Assembly (NCBI GenBank): GCA_965602635.1
Contig: CBFCZU010000027.1
Span: 1 to 26,478, forward strand
Origin: CBFCZU01 sp965602635
GTDB taxonomy: Bacteria; Planctomycetota; Phycisphaerae; SM23-33
Reading direction: 5' to 3'
DNA: 26,478 nt
Below are positions 6,228 to 13,291 of the stretch, in pieces. The position numbers and the translations under genes were made by a program. How positions within the stretch are numbered: the stretch's first letter is position 1; each line of letters starts with the position of its first letter. The notes under the pieces were generated by a model, which searched no databases, was not told the DNA's origin, and was given only the letters and a program-made list of their open reading frames with translations.

Positions 6228-7313
6228 CTATTGATTCTTCTCCATGCCACTGAGCCTCTTGTTGCGAAGCCGGTAGATCATGGCCAGCACCTCGGCGACG
6301 GCCACGAAGAGCGTCTCGGGTATGCCCTGGCCGACCTCGGCGGTCGCGTACAGCGTCCTTGCCAGCTCGGGGCGCTCCACGATCGGCACGTTGTGCTCGC
6401 GGGCGACTTCCTTGATCTTCTCGCACAGGAAGTCGCCGCCCTTGGCCACCACCTGCGGCGCGTCCATGGACTCAGCCTCGTACTTCAGGGCGACGGCCAC
6501 GTGAGTCGGGTTGGTGACCACCACGTCGGCGGTGGGCACGGCCTGGAGCATCCGCTTGCGCGACATCTCCGTCTGAACGGCGCGGATGCGGCCCTTGGTC
6601 TCAGGCGACGCCTCGTGCTGCCTGAACTCTTCCTTGACCTCCTGCTTGGTCATTCGCAGGTCGCGCTTGTGCTTCCAGCGCTGGAAGATCAGGTCCGCCG
6701 CGGCTATGGCCAACAGGCCGACGGCGATCCGCGCCACCAGACCGAATATCAGCCGGGCGATCCCCGCCAGCATGCCCGCCGGAGTGGCCCACCTCAGTCC
6801 CAGGCACTCGTCCACCCTGTTTTGGAGATAGGTCCAGACGATCACCAGTATCAGGGCGACCTTGGCCAGCGATACCAGCAGGCGAGCGACCGAGCGGAGA
6901 GAGAAGATAGCCTTCAGCCCGGTGACCGGGTTGAGCCGCTCGAACTTCGGGCTAATCGCCTTGGGGGAGAACGCCCACCCGCTGGCGATCAGATTGCCTG
7001 TGATGGCGGCGACGCCCGCCACCAGCATGAACGGGACTATCGCTATCAGGGAGTCGGCGGCCCCGGCGTTGAGGACGTCTGTTAGGGCCGAGCCGTCGCC
7101 GCCGCCGGCGTCGAACGAGCAGCCTTGGCGGATCTTGGTGACGAACCACCCGTACAGCGTCGAGGCCGTCAGTGCCAGCACCACCAGCAGCATCAGGATG
7201 ACCAGCGCCGAGGGCACCTCGCTGCTCTGGGCGACCTTGCCCTCCTCCCGGGCCTTTCTCAGCCGCTCGCGGGTTGGCTTCTCGGTCTGTTCTGCCGCGG
7301 GCTTCTCGGCCAT
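6228..7313 (-). CDS. flhB: Flagellar export switch protein FlhB
   Basis: 361 residues. FlhB switches export specificity from rod/hook to filament substrates after self-cleavage. The N-terminal TEKPTRERLRKAREEGKVAQ (10-29) is the conserved cytoplasmic leader. Four membrane helices span about 34-210, with GLKAIFSLRSVARLLVSLAK near 132-151. The C-terminal domain contains the autocleavage motif NPTH (268-271) in VVVTNPTHVAVALKY, so self-processing should work. It ends normally, 3 nt before flhA, and starts 18 nt after fliR. Confidence 0.98.
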   Translation of the reverse strand: MAEKPAAEQTEKPTRERLRKAREEGKVAQSSEVPSALVILMLLVVLALTASTLYGWFVTKIRQGCSFDAGGGDGSALTDVLNAGAADSLIAIVPFMLVAGVAAITGNLIASGWAFSPKAISPKFERLNPVTGLKAIFSLRSVARLLVSLAKVALILVIVWTYLQNRVDECLGLRWATPAGMLAGIARLIFGLVARIAVGLLAIAAADLIFQRWKHKRDLRMTKQEVKEEFRQHEASPETKGRIRAVQTEMSRKRMLQAVPTADVVVTNPTHVAVALKYEAESMDAPQVVAKGGDFLCEKIKEVAREHNVPIVERPELARTLYATAEVGQGIPETLFVAVAEVLAMIYRLRNKRLSGMEKNQ

Positions 7314-7331
7314 GTCGTTACGTCGCCTCGC

Positions 7332-8084
7332 TCATCGGATCAGGAACTGGTTCATCCACTGGCCCAACTCGGCTGTGAAGGAGCTCATTGTCGGCATGAT
7401 GGCGGCGGCCATGAAAATCCCCAGGCCGATCCGCAGCGGGAAGCTGGTCATCAGGATGTTCATCTCGGGCAGGACGCGTGCCAGGATGGCCAGCACCACC
7501 GAGAGGATCAGGAACGCCGCCAGCAGCGGGGCGGCGAGCTTCAGTGCGAACAGCAGCATGATCGAGCCGGCCTTTACCAGGCCCTCGGTGAGCGCCCCCA
7601 GGGTGGGGGTGGTCCCCACGGGCCAGGCCTGGTAGCTTCGGCCTATGAGCAGCACAAGCAGGCGGTGATAGCCTGCGGCGAGGAAGAACAGGGCGAAGAT
7701 CATGTCGAAGAACATTCCGATCGGCTGGGTGCGCTCGCCGGTGGTGGGGTCCATCACCTGGGCCATGGCCAGTCCCATCTGCCGGCCGATGTATCGCCCC
7801 CCCTGCTGGACGGCCATGAATACGAACCTCGCCGCCATGCCCAGCGCCAGTCCGCAGATGATCTCGCGGGCCAGGAGGATGCCCGCGGCCAGCGGCGAGA
7901 TGCTGTCGGCCAGCGCCGGGCGCGGGGTGATGGTCGCGAAGAAGATCGTCACCACCAGTGCCATGGCGGCCCGGATGCGCATCGGCAGGGCCCGCCAGGA
8001 GAACAGCGGCAGGACGGCAAAGAAGGCCGATATCCGCCCCAGCAGCAGCGCGAATGGCAGCAGCAGCTTGATCCAGACGTCCAT
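7332..8084 (-). CDS. fliR: Flagellar export gate protein FliR
   Basis: 250 residues, the usual FliR size. With FliP and FliQ it forms the export gate core in the middle of the MS ring. The start MDVWIKLLLPFALLLGRISA and the following FAVLPLFSWRALPMRIRAAM match the family's opening helix and loop. Several further hydrophobic helices follow, with MTSFPLRIGLGIF near the C-terminus as is typical. The start codon is 3 nt after the fliQ stop, and flhB follows after 18 nt. Confidence 0.96.
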   Translation of the reverse strand: MDVWIKLLLPFALLLGRISAFFAVLPLFSWRALPMRIRAAMALVVTIFFATITPRPALADSISPLAAGILLAREIICGLALGMAARFVFMAVQQGGRYIGRQMGLAMAQVMDPTTGERTQPIGMFFDMIFALFFLAAGYHRLLVLLIGRSYQAWPVGTTPTLGALTEGLVKAGSIMLLFALKLAAPLLAAFLILSVVLAILARVLPEMNILMTSFPLRIGLGIFMAAAIMPTMSSFTAELGQWMNQFLIR

Positions 8085-8087
8085 CGC

Positions 8088-8357
8088 TCAATGCCCCATC
8101 GTCTGTATGTGGTTTAGGATCCCGCTGGTGAAGCGGACCGCCACCTGCATCATCCACCCCCCGAACAGCAGCACCGTGACGCCCACGCCGATGATCTTGA
8201 GGATCATCCCCAGGGTCATGTCGCGGATGGAGGTGACCGCCTGAATCAGCCCTGCCAGCAGCCCCACCAGCAGGGCCACCACCAGCACCGGCGCCGCCAG
8301 CAGCAGCCCCGTCTTCAGCGCCTCCTGTCCCAGGTGCAGAACGAGATTCGAGTCCAT
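8088..8357 (-). CDS. fliQ: Flagellar export gate protein FliQ
   Basis: 89 residues, two membrane helices, the standard FliQ form. LLVGLLAGLIQAVTSIRDMT (30-49) matches the conserved helix-loop around QAxTxIxxxTL, here ending in DMTLGMILKIIG. Part of the FliP5-Q4-R1 export gate. It starts 7 nt after fliP and ends 3 nt before fliR, the invariant P-Q-R order. Confidence 0.96.
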   Translation of the reverse strand: MDSNLVLHLGQEALKTGLLLAAPVLVVALLVGLLAGLIQAVTSIRDMTLGMILKIIGVGVTVLLFGGWMMQVAVRFTSGILNHIQTMGH

Positions 8358-8364
8358 GTCGAGC

Positions 8365-9168
8365 CTACTGAAAGCTGGTGACCAGCGACTTGGCGATAAG
8401 TCGCCAGCCGTCTACCAGCACGAAGAGGATGATCTTGAACGGCAGGGAGATGATCACCGGCGGGAGCATCATCATCCCCGCACTCAGCAGGATTCCAGCC
8501 ACCACCAGGTCCACCACCAGGAAGGGAATGAACAGCAGGCAGCCCATCTCGAAGGCGGTGCGGAACTCGCTGATGGCGAAGGCGGGTATGGCCACGTGCG
8601 AGGGCACCTCGGCGACCGTGGTGGGCTGCTTGATCTTGGCCATGTCCACGAACAGCGCCAGGTCGCTGGGGCGGGTGTGGCGGATCATGAACTCCTTGAG
8701 CAGCTCATTGCCCCGCCCGGCGGCGGCGTCGAAGGTGATCGTGTCCTGGAGGTACGGCTGCACGGCTTCGGTGTTGATCTGCCCGAAGGTCGGCGACATC
8801 GTGAACAGCGCCAGGAAAAGCGACAGCCCCACCAGGGCGATGGTCGGCGGTATGTTCTGAGTCGTCAGTGCCCGGCGGACGAACGCCAGCACGATCACGA
8901 TGCGGGTGAAGGAAGTCATCATTACCAGCAGGCTGGGCAGGATGGCCAAACCGGTGAAGACCACCGCCAGCTTCACGGGTGCGGACCAGTCGCTGCCTGT
9001 CTCGCCCGCCTTGGCCGCAGTGGCCTTCTCCACCGCGTCCAGCATGTCGCTGATCTTCGGCAGGGACGAGGCCGGCCTGGTGGTTGGGGCGTTCTGGGCC
9101 CGGGCGCCTGCGGCCAGGACCGCCGTGAGCGAGATGAACGCCGCGATTTGCATACCTCTGACTGTCAC
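8365..9168 (-). CDS. fliP: Flagellar export gate protein FliP
   Basis: 267 residues, pentameric core of the export gate. An N-terminal signal peptide (cleavage near ARAQ) is followed by a Thr/Arg/Pro linker and a short helix. Conserved blocks are SFTRIVIVLAFVRRALTTQN (86-105), PPTIALVGLSLFLALFTMSP (107-126) and, late, AFEMGCLLFIPFLVVDLVVA then GMMMLPPVIISLPFKIILFV. The start is GTG at 9168, overlapping the fliO stop (GTGA). GGGGGAG 8 nt upstream favours it over the ATG five codons inside, which has poorer spacing. Confidence 0.97.
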   Translation of the reverse strand: MTVRGMQIAAFISLTAVLAAGARAQNAPTTRPASSLPKISDMLDAVEKATAAKAGETGSDWSAPVKLAVVFTGLAILPSLLVMMTSFTRIVIVLAFVRRALTTQNIPPTIALVGLSLFLALFTMSPTFGQINTEAVQPYLQDTITFDAAAGRGNELLKEFMIRHTRPSDLALFVDMAKIKQPTTVAEVPSHVAIPAFAISEFRTAFEMGCLLFIPFLVVDLVVAGILLSAGMMMLPPVIISLPFKIILFVLVDGWRLIAKSLVTSFQ

Positions 9169-9677
9169 GGCGACGTCTCCCCCTGCCCCTCGACGCCCTC
9201 CCCGGCCGGGGGGGCGACCTCAGCCAGCATCGAAATGCGATCCCGCGTGCTCGACAGCAGGAACCGCTGACCGGCCACGTCCACCAGGTGCACCGTCAGA
9301 CGCGGACCCAGGTAGATCGACTCGACGACGGAGATCGTCTTGCCCGTTGAGACGGCCAGGCGCGGGATGAACTTCTTGATGACCAGCAAGGACACGCCCC
9401 CCACGACGAGGATGACGATGACGGCGGCAAGCACTTGACCCCACGGCCCGGAGCTGTCGTCCATTGTGGGCAGGCGTGTGGTCTCGTTGGCCCCGGGCAG
9501 GGGCAAAGGCTGCGGGGCTCGCCCGGCCGGCTGGGTCGCCGGCGCTGTGGTAGGCCGGCTGGCCGGAGCCGTCTCGCTGGCCGACGCCAACACCCCCTGG
9601 CAGGGCGCGAAGGCGGCAAACATCACCGCCAGGGCGATCCGCAGTCTCAGTCGATAGACCTCGCGCACGATGGTCAT
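9165..9677 (-). CDS. fliO: Flagellar assembly protein FliO
   Basis: 170 residues. FliO is a membrane protein that helps assemble the FliP ring. An N-terminal signal-like helix (about 10-32) leads to a Thr/Pro/Ala linker. One membrane helix then follows (VLAAVIVILVVGGVSLLVIK, 82-101), and a small beta-rich cytoplasmic domain with SVVESIYLGPRLTVHLVDVA, the usual FliO pattern, then FLLSSTRDRISML. It is the first gene after the terminator/sigma-54 promoter break. The ATG at 9677 has AAGGA 8 nt upstream, but that AAGGA touches the -12 box, so a transcript from this promoter would be nearly leaderless. The true start may be used differently on readthrough RNA. Confidence 0.92.
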   Translation of the reverse strand: MTIVREVYRLRLRIALAVMFAAFAPCQGVLASASETAPASRPTTAPATQPAGRAPQPLPLPGANETTRLPTMDDSSGPWGQVLAAVIVILVVGGVSLLVIKKFIPRLAVSTGKTISVVESIYLGPRLTVHLVDVAGQRFLLSSTRDRISMLAEVAPPAGEGVEGQGETSP

Positions 9678-9689
9678 ATCAGAGGTCCT

Positions 9690-9706
9690 TGCACACGACG
9701 TGCCAA
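9690..9706 (-). promoter_or_regulatory. Sigma-54 (-24/-12) promoter of the fliO operon
   Basis: Minus-strand TTGGCACGTCGTGTGCA. The sigma-54 consensus is TTGGCACG-N4-TTGCA. Here the whole -24 element is perfect, the GG-to-GC spacing is exactly 10 nt, and the -12 element has one mismatch (GTGCA for TTGCA). Predicted transcription start is near 9679, two bases before the fliO ATG. A sigma-54 activator is encoded in the same cluster (20847-22310), and a terminator lies just upstream, so this should open a new transcription unit. No activator-binding repeats were recognised upstream. Confidence 0.82.
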
Positions 9707-9782
9707 ATGTAAAATACTTCTAAAGAGCAACTTATGGAATGCGGCTCAAGGGCGATGCAGCAGAAAATCAGGCGCGGCGTCG

Positions 9783-9821
9783 AAAAAATATACGGCCGCG
9801 GGCGAATCGCCCATCGCGGCC
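9783..9821 (-). terminator. Rho-independent terminator after fliN
   Basis: On the minus strand GGCCGC (9821-9816), a 3-nt bulge, GGGCG, loop ATT, CGCCC, then GCGGCC (9799-9794) forms an 11-bp GC hairpin. Five nt later comes a run of six T (9788-9783). It lies about 105 nt past the fliN stop and 77 nt before the sigma-54 promoter, so it should end the basal-body operon. The spacer between fliN and the hairpin also holds a weaker inverted repeat (AGCGGG/CCCGCT) without a T-run, and no gene. Confidence 0.85.
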
Positions 9822-9926
9822 CCCGCGCTGCGCCCGGGAGACTTGGCCGGACTCATCCTCTTGCCGCTGGGGGCCTTGCGCGCTCAGGGCGGGATGTGCG
9901 GTGAGCGGGTCGGTCCAGTCGGCCCG

Positions 9927-10286
9927 CTAAGGCTTGGCGATCTCGGCGATCCTCACACCCAGTTGCTCTCCGACCACGACCAGGTGCCCGGAGGCGAACC
10001 TGGTGCCCCGCAGATACAGGGTCACCGGCTCACCAGCCTTGGTGTCCACTGTAAGCACTGAGCCAGGGCCGAGTTGGAGCATTTCCCGCACGGTCAACTC
10101 CTTCTGCCCGAGCCTGACGGTGACCTGTATGACCGTATCCAGCAGGATGTCAACGTTCCCGCCTGGCCCGGCGGCGCCACTCTCAGCCGCCTCCGGCAAC
10201 TGGGCCTCCTGCACGTCCACCCCGCCGGCCTGCGAATCCTGCTCTTCCTGCGTCGCTTCAGCGGTGGGTGCTTCTGGTTCTGCCAT
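9927..10286 (-). CDS. fliN: Flagellar switch protein FliN
   Basis: 119 residues, typical for FliN (about 110-140). With FliM it builds the C-ring that sets rotation direction and receives export cargo via FliH. The N-terminal 45 residues are an acidic Ala/Glu/Gln linker. The SpoA domain (about 46-119) starts NVDILLDTVIQVTVRLGQKE and continues LTVREMLQLGPGSVLTVDTK and GHLVVVGEQLGVRIAEI, the standard FliN sequence pattern. The ATG has AAGGAG 8 nt upstream. A 39-nt gap separates it from fliM. It is the last gene before the terminator. Confidence 0.96.
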   Translation of the reverse strand: MAEPEAPTAEATQEEQDSQAGGVDVQEAQLPEAAESGAAGPGGNVDILLDTVIQVTVRLGQKELTVREMLQLGPGSVLTVDTKAGEPVTLYLRGTRFASGHLVVVGEQLGVRIAEIAKP

Positions 10287-10325
10287 CTTGCGGCTCCTTT
10301 TCCAGTGCGATTCCAGGTCCAGGTG

Positions 10326-11285
10326 CTACCGGCCTGGAGGACCGGCCGGTGGGGTGATCCGTATTCCGTACTGCCCCGAGCAGGTGACGGGGAGCCCTGA
10401 GAAGAGGGGGCAGCCGCCGACTAACAGGTCGATCGGCTCGCCGATGTGCTTCTGAATGAGCAGCACGTCGCCGGGCTCGAGGGAGAGCGCGTCGGTCACT
10501 GTCACCGTGGCCATCCCAAGCTGCACCTCGGCGACGATCGGCGCCCCGTCCAGGTGGGTCCGGGTGGCGGCCTGGGCCTGCTCGGGAGTCTGGTCCGAGG
10601 GCACCGCCCCGGCCAGTGACTCCAACTGGCGGCTCGACGCCAGCAGCGAGACGGCTGCCTGCTCATCGGAGTCCTGCTGGTGGAAGGTGATCCGGAAATA
10701 CTCCTGGCTCCCATCGTCGCCGGCGACGGTTAGGCCCTTTGTGATTTCCTTTCCAGCGCGGAGCGTCGCTCCGCCGGCGTCGGCGGACGCCGCCGACAGG
10801 CCGGTCGCCAGCGCGGTGAAAATGTCTTGCAGCAGGGAGCTTTCCAGCGAGGAGGGCTCCTTGCCCTCGCCGCCCTGGCCGGCGGAGCCGCCCAGGAGCT
10901 GCTGGACCCACCCGACCGCGACTCCTACCGGCAGGGCGAGCGTCCCGTACGGCTCGCCGGAGCCGGTCATCAAGGGTGTGAAGTACTCGGCCGCTTCGTC
11001 CTCGTCGCCCCCGCGAAGGTCACGTGCGTACTGCTCCTGTATCGCGCCGGTTGCCAGTTGCATGTCGCTCCGCAACAGCGAGTTCAGCGCCTCGGCGATC
11101 TTCCCTGCCGCGGCGGCTGCGAAGGCGGAAAGCCTTTCCAGTTGCGCCGGGATGAAGTGGTGGGGAACGCTCCAGTCGTAGTCCACAGCCTCCACGTCGG
11201 TCCAGGCCGGGGTCTCGCTCCCCCCGGCCGTCTGGAGGAGCCGGCCAAGCGCCACCCGCTGGGATTGAAGCTCTTGCTGGCTCAT
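10326..11285 (-). CDS. fliM: Flagellar switch protein FliM
   Basis: 319 residues, near the normal 330. The middle domain begins VDYDWSVPHHFIPAQLERLS (34-53), the FliM counterpart of YDF-xxP. The C-terminal SpoA domain (about 240-310) contains LEPGDVLLIQKHIGEPIDLL. It is the C-ring component between FliG and FliN. The usual N-terminal CheY-binding peptide, close to LSQDEIDALL, is only faintly present (MSQQELQSQRVAL), so CheY-P binding may differ. A Gln/Ala-rich insertion (about 215-240) precedes SpoA. The start overlaps the fliL stop by 4 nt (ATGA). Confidence 0.88.
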   Translation of the reverse strand: MSQQELQSQRVALGRLLQTAGGSETPAWTDVEAVDYDWSVPHHFIPAQLERLSAFAAAAAGKIAEALNSLLRSDMQLATGAIQEQYARDLRGGDEDEAAEYFTPLMTGSGEPYGTLALPVGVAVGWVQQLLGGSAGQGGEGKEPSSLESSLLQDIFTALATGLSAASADAGGATLRAGKEITKGLTVAGDDGSQEYFRITFHQQDSDEQAAVSLLASSRQLESLAGAVPSDQTPEQAQAATRTHLDGAPIVAEVQLGMATVTVTDALSLEPGDVLLIQKHIGEPIDLLVGGCPLFSGLPVTCSGQYGIRITPPAGPPGR

Positions 11286-11848
11286 TGGATGAAGAATTCC
11301 TTGAAAAGCACGTCATGGATAAGCGGCGTCTGATCCGGCCAGAGCTGCTCGTTGAATGAATCCTTGATCTCCCGCCGCAGGCGGTTGAGTGCCTTGGCCC
11401 CGCGCACCTTCTCGAGGGTGCAGTCGGCCAGGAAAAGGGTCATCCAGTTCTTCAGCTCCGGATTCTTGATCTCGATCCGCTTGGTGGCCTCCTTGGAGTG
11501 CTTGGCCTCGATGGTGAGAGTAATGGAGGCCCTGATGTAGCGGTTCATCTTGTCGCCGGCGAGATTCACCGTGATGGGCTCGAAGTGATAGTAGGCGAAA
11601 TCCCCATCGGCACTGAGCGTCGCCTTCGGCCCGGGTGGCGCTTGGGCTTGTGCCGCCTGGGCCTGTGCCGGTGCCGCGGCGGCGCCGAGGAACCGGGCCA
11701 GCGCGAAGCCTCCAGCCGAGGCGACCGCGGCCGCGGTGGCCAGCACCGCCAGCCACATGATGGATCCCGAGCCGCCGGAGGCGACGGAGGGCTCTTCGCT
11801 TTCGGGGGCCTCTTGTTGCGTTTCCAGGTTTTCCGCTTCATCTTCCAT
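11282..11848 (-). CDS. fliL: Flagellar stator-associated protein FliL
   Basis: 188 residues. FliL is a single-pass membrane protein that rings the stator and supports torque. An acidic cytoplasmic start is followed by a membrane helix (about 30-55) and a Gln/Ala/Pro linker. The FliL periplasmic domain (about 85-188) shows HFEPITVNLAGD, YIRASITLTIEAK and a final helix ending VLFKEFFIQ, matching the family's usual ending. It overlaps the second motB-like gene by 11 nt and fliM by 4 nt, so it is placed between stator and switch genes as in many bacteria. Confidence 0.92.
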   Translation of the reverse strand: MEDEAENLETQQEAPESEEPSVASGGSGSIMWLAVLATAAAVASAGGFALARFLGAAAAPAQAQAAQAQAPPGPKATLSADGDFAYYHFEPITVNLAGDKMNRYIRASITLTIEAKHSKEATKRIEIKNPELKNWMTLFLADCTLEKVRGAKALNRLRREIKDSFNEQLWPDQTPLIHDVLFKEFFIQ

Positions 11849-12599
11849 GTTTCGTGCTCGCTTCCAGGATCCTGATGGCCACGGAGGACTTGCCGGGGAT
11901 CAGACCCAGCCGGCGGGTACGTTGGGATCCCGCCCCGGCGCCCCGGGATCCGACTTGCCAGCCATGTTTGGTGATTTCCGCCGAGAGCGCCTTCCTGAGG
12001 TATCTCTCGACTTCCGCTGCCCGCTGGGCAGAGAGACGCCACTGGCGCGCCCTCGTGGGCTCGCGCGCGGCCAGGGCTATCACTTCCACCCTGACGGCGC
12101 GCGCGCCGATGGTTTCGGTCAGGCTCGCGGCGAAGGATGAGAGGTACGCCTGCGCCGACTTGTCGAGCTTGGCCTGGGAGTCGGCGAAGCGAATCGGCGT
12201 CGCCGAAGCGCTGATCACCTTCTCTCGGGTATCGGACGTGCTGGTTTCGATCTGGCTGCGCAGCTCGTGGAAGAGCTTGGCTATCCGCTCCTGCTCGTCG
12301 TCGATGATCCGTTCCACGGCGATGTTGTTCGGGTCTACCTCAATGCAGTAAACGACCCTGCGGTACTGCTGCTTGATCTTGGGCAGCTTGCCGGGGAAGA
12401 GGCTGGGGATGCCCAGCCCGGCGATCGCCCTGCGGAACGAGCCCTGGCCGATGAAGAACAGCTCCGGGTCGCGGTCTTTGGCGAGCGTGAGCAGCAGCAC
12501 GAAGAAGGCCAGCAGCAGCGTGACCATGTCGGTGAAGGACACGATCCAGCCGGGAACCTTGGGCTTCTCTTCCACCGGACCTCGTTTCTGTGGTCTCAT
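11838..12599 (-). CDS. MotB-like stator protein, second paralogue
   Basis: 253 residues from ATG at 12599, which overlaps the stop of the first motB-like gene (ATGA). The N-terminus PGWIVSFTDMVTLLLAFFVL (16-35) is the MotB plug/membrane helix with the essential proton-carrying Asp (Asp24). The C-terminal part resembles an OmpA/MotB domain: VISASATPIRFADSQAKLDK, then WRLSAQRAAEVERYLRKAL. The usual GHTD segment before it is replaced by IALAAR, so the Asp that binds diaminopimelate is missing, while the Arg of RA is kept. It differs strongly from its neighbour outside the membrane helix. An upstream in-frame extension overlaps the first gene and has no MotB character. Confidence 0.88.
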   Translation of the reverse strand: MRPQKRGPVEEKPKVPGWIVSFTDMVTLLLAFFVLLLTLAKDRDPELFFIGQGSFRRAIAGLGIPSLFPGKLPKIKQQYRRVVYCIEVDPNNIAVERIIDDEQERIAKLFHELRSQIETSTSDTREKVISASATPIRFADSQAKLDKSAQAYLSSFAASLTETIGARAVRVEVIALAAREPTRARQWRLSAQRAAEVERYLRKALSAEITKHGWQVGSRGAGAGSQRTRRLGLIPGKSSVAIRILEASTKHGR

Positions 12600-13288
12600 T
12601 CGTACGCCACTCCCGCCGTCAAGGCGATCTCGATGACCGGCTCGCCGGCGAAGCGCTTGATAGGGCTCGAGGTGGACGCGGCGATGCTGAACCGCCCGCG
12701 GGGGACCTGTGCCCGAGCGGCAAAGAATTCGGCGAGCGTCCAGGCGCGGTCGATTCCCAACTCGGCGGCCCGGCCGCTCCGGGCATCGACCGGGATTGAG
12801 CTGCTCTCGCTGATGACCACCTCGCAGGGCACCTTCTTCATCAGGTCGGCTATCATTTCCAGGCGCTTGCGGCCCCGCCTCTTCAGCCCGGTCCCATTGG
12901 CCCAGAACAGCTCGCGGGAGGGTATGTGAAAGGTCTTGCGGTTGCTGAAGGCGTCGGAGCTGACGACATACAGCGGCTTTCGCGTTCGCCGGGCGCTCTT
13001 GATCTCCGCCTCTGCGGGCTTCTCGCTGCCGGCCTCGGTGTGGTCCACGGGGCGCTCCGGCGGCGGCACCACCGAGTCCTTGGTCTCTCGCTTCATGCGG
13101 AAGATCGAGGTGTGAGACGTGCCTCTGAAGTGGCCGGCGAACTGGCCGAACTCTATCTCCTCGAAGGAGGAGAAGGTCAGCAGCAGCACGAAGAAGCACA
13201 GCAGCAGCGTCATGCAGTCGCTGAACGTGACGATCCAGTCGCCAACCGCGTTGGCGTCTTCTTCTTCGGCTTGTGGCTTTCTTGCCAT
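12596..13288 (-). CDS. motB: MotB-like stator protein, first paralogue
   Basis: 230 residues from ATG at 13288; a GTG one codon upstream is an alternative. It follows motA directly, so it is the best candidate for the standard MotB. GDWIVTFSDCMTLLLCFFVL (16-35) carries the channel Asp (Asp24). A Lys/Arg/Glu-rich linker leads to a short C-terminal domain with the faint OmpA-like pattern KRLEMIADLMKKVPCEVVIS and LGIDRAWTLAEFF. The peptidoglycan-binding GHTD is not recognisable (ISESSS in its place), and the protein is short compared with E. coli MotB (308 residues). Confidence 0.86.
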   Translation of the reverse strand: MARKPQAEEEDANAVGDWIVTFSDCMTLLLCFFVLLLTFSSFEEIEFGQFAGHFRGTSHTSIFRMKRETKDSVVPPPERPVDHTEAGSEKPAEAEIKSARRTRKPLYVVSSDAFSNRKTFHIPSRELFWANGTGLKRRGRKRLEMIADLMKKVPCEVVISESSSIPVDARSGRAAELGIDRAWTLAEFFAARAQVPRGRFSIAASTSSPIKRFAGEPVIEIALTAGVAYE

Positions 13289-13291
13289 CAC

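Noticed and set aside
4795..6426. 543-codon minus-strand frame overlapping flhA and flhB
   Set aside because: It is an out-of-frame shadow with Arg/Pro/Gly-rich sequence; flhA is intact and explains the region.
9894..9926. Inverted repeat AGCGGG/CCCGCT right after fliN as terminator
   Set aside because: Six-bp stem with a large loop and no T-run; the hairpin at 9794-9821 is far better.
10306..10322. Second sigma-54-like site (TGG...GC spacing) before fliN
   Set aside because: The GG-N10-GC spacing is right, but most other consensus bases fail, it overlaps the fliM stop region, and initiation there would cut off the fliN ribosome site. Probably chance.
11838..13199. Single 453-codon fusion reading for the second motB-like gene
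   Set aside because: The upstream 200 codons overlap the first motB-like gene in another frame and have no domain character; the ATG at 12599 gives a normal MotB start coupled to the previous stop.
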